Shown: positions 57,440-58,000 of the stretch, one piece after another
Position numbering within the stretch: the first letter of the stretch is position 1
How the letters are laid out: each line of letters starts with the position of its first letter
Source: Symbiodinium natans
Taxonomy: Eukaryota > Sar > Dinophyceae > Suessiales > Symbiodiniaceae
NCBI GenBank assembly: GCA_905221605.1
Contig: CAJNDS010002401.1
Coordinates: 986,542 to 1,044,541, forward strand
DNA: 58,000 bases
Reading direction: 5' to 3'
Translations under genes and position numbers: made by a program
Notes under the pieces: generated by a model
Seen by the model: only the letters and a program-made list of their open reading frames with translations
Told to the model about the DNA's origin: nothing
Database searches by the model: none

Positions 57440-58000
57440 GTGCAAAGTATCACACCAGAAGCCGCGCGGGCTAACTTTGCAGAGGCCTGGCACTGCCGTT
57501 GCCACCGCCCGTCACAGACCTGCAGCAAAATGTAACCTCATGAGCGGATCCCGGCAAAACTTGTGAAGTTGCCATTGCGTGACGTGTGACTGGCGTAGGC
57601 GGTGTAGGATGAAGGATTAAGATCGGCTCACCTGCGGCGACTGCTACTGCCACTGCTGCCACTGCTACCTTGCCTTGGAAATGGAAGGACTTGGAATCGG
57701 GTGATGCTGACTGGGACGATTCCGGGTCTTCCCGGAAAGAGAGACGGCGCCTGTCCCAAGTACGAGCCGCTGCAGATCTCCAAGCCAGGCGCGTGCAACG
57801 TGGCCTGTCCGACACCCGTGCGTGCCCTTGCTGCGGAGGATTGTTTGAGGGTTCATGATTTTTCATTACAGTGAATCACGAATATTTTACAGTTTTGTTT
57901 ATTCAATGAAGCGCAGGTACTCAGAGAAGGCCACCCGTGAAACCGGGATGCATGCCTGGCGGCGTCACCTCACAGAAGCTCAGGTGGATCGGCTAAATTA
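57440..58000 (+). CDS. Gene D, first visible exons, runs off the window
   Basis: About 57445-57535 encodes ITPEAARANFAEAWHC and CRCHRPSQTC. About 57615-57858 encodes LPWKWKDLESGDADWDDSGS, ERRRLSQVRAAADLQARRV and CPCCGGLFEGS, where C-x2-C suggests a zinc site. A third block from 57907 reads MKRRYSEKATRETGMHAW. Order and phases are not established. No family recognised. Confidence 0.4.

Overview
The window looks like nuclear DNA of a dinoflagellate, most likely of the Suessiales (Symbiodiniaceae or Polarella type). Four things point there. Introns use GA-AG and GC-AG as well as GT-AG borders. Most of the left half is retrotransposons. Several of these carry the 3' end of the dinoflagellate spliced leader (TTTTGGCTCAAG and shorter suffixes). 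Interstitial telomere repeats are of the TTTAGGG type. I see no bacterial operons, rRNA, tRNA or CRISPR arrays. The species cannot be fixed from sequence alone.

Layout. 1-2.7 kb holds a frame-broken gene on the minus strand with an alpha/beta-hydrolase nucleophile elbow, behind a remnant LTR and a primer-binding-like site. 2.7-11.35 kb is a Ty1/copia element (copia-1, minus strand) with two identical 234-bp LTRs, gag, protease, and an integrase-RT-RNase H ORF that ends in an extra domain resembling a cytosine-5 methyltransferase. A small one-pass membrane ORF sits in the env position. 12.27-22.05 kb is a second copia element (copia-2, minus strand) with diverged LTRs, a GTTCT target-site duplication, an initiator-Met-type primer site, one intact 2068-residue gag-pol ORF and an additional third ORF. 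22.1-25.1 kb is a mosaic of G-rich CTTAAGGGGGG arrays, four tandem-repeat families and a LINE endonuclease fragment. 25.1-26.5 kb encodes a kinase-fold protein. 26.7-32.1 kb is a non-LTR retrotransposon (ORF1 with zinc ribbon and coiled coil; ORF2 with AP endonuclease, RT and terminal zinc fingers) whose 5' end abuts a spliced-leader suffix. 32.4-33.9 kb is a 66-bp tandem array that on the minus strand reads as FNIP-type leucine-rich repeats.

From about 34.5 kb to the end the coding strand switches to plus, and the DNA consists of short exons separated by low-complexity introns. Gene A (34.6-36.5 kb) has motifs IV and VI of a cytosine-5 methyltransferase. Gene B (about 37-44.15 kb) is a large multi-exon protein ending in a PARP-like zinc finger. 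Gene C (49.1-56.5 kb) can be followed through ten exons from ATG to stop. Gene D begins near 57.4 kb and runs off the window. A 1.1-kb foldback structure made of 11-bp repeats (47.56-48.72 kb) and two oppositely oriented telomeric tracts lie among them.

The genes do not form a pathway. The main themes are retroelements carrying extra domains, trans-spliced RNA re-entering the genome, and introns whose first bases repeat the first bases of the downstream exon.
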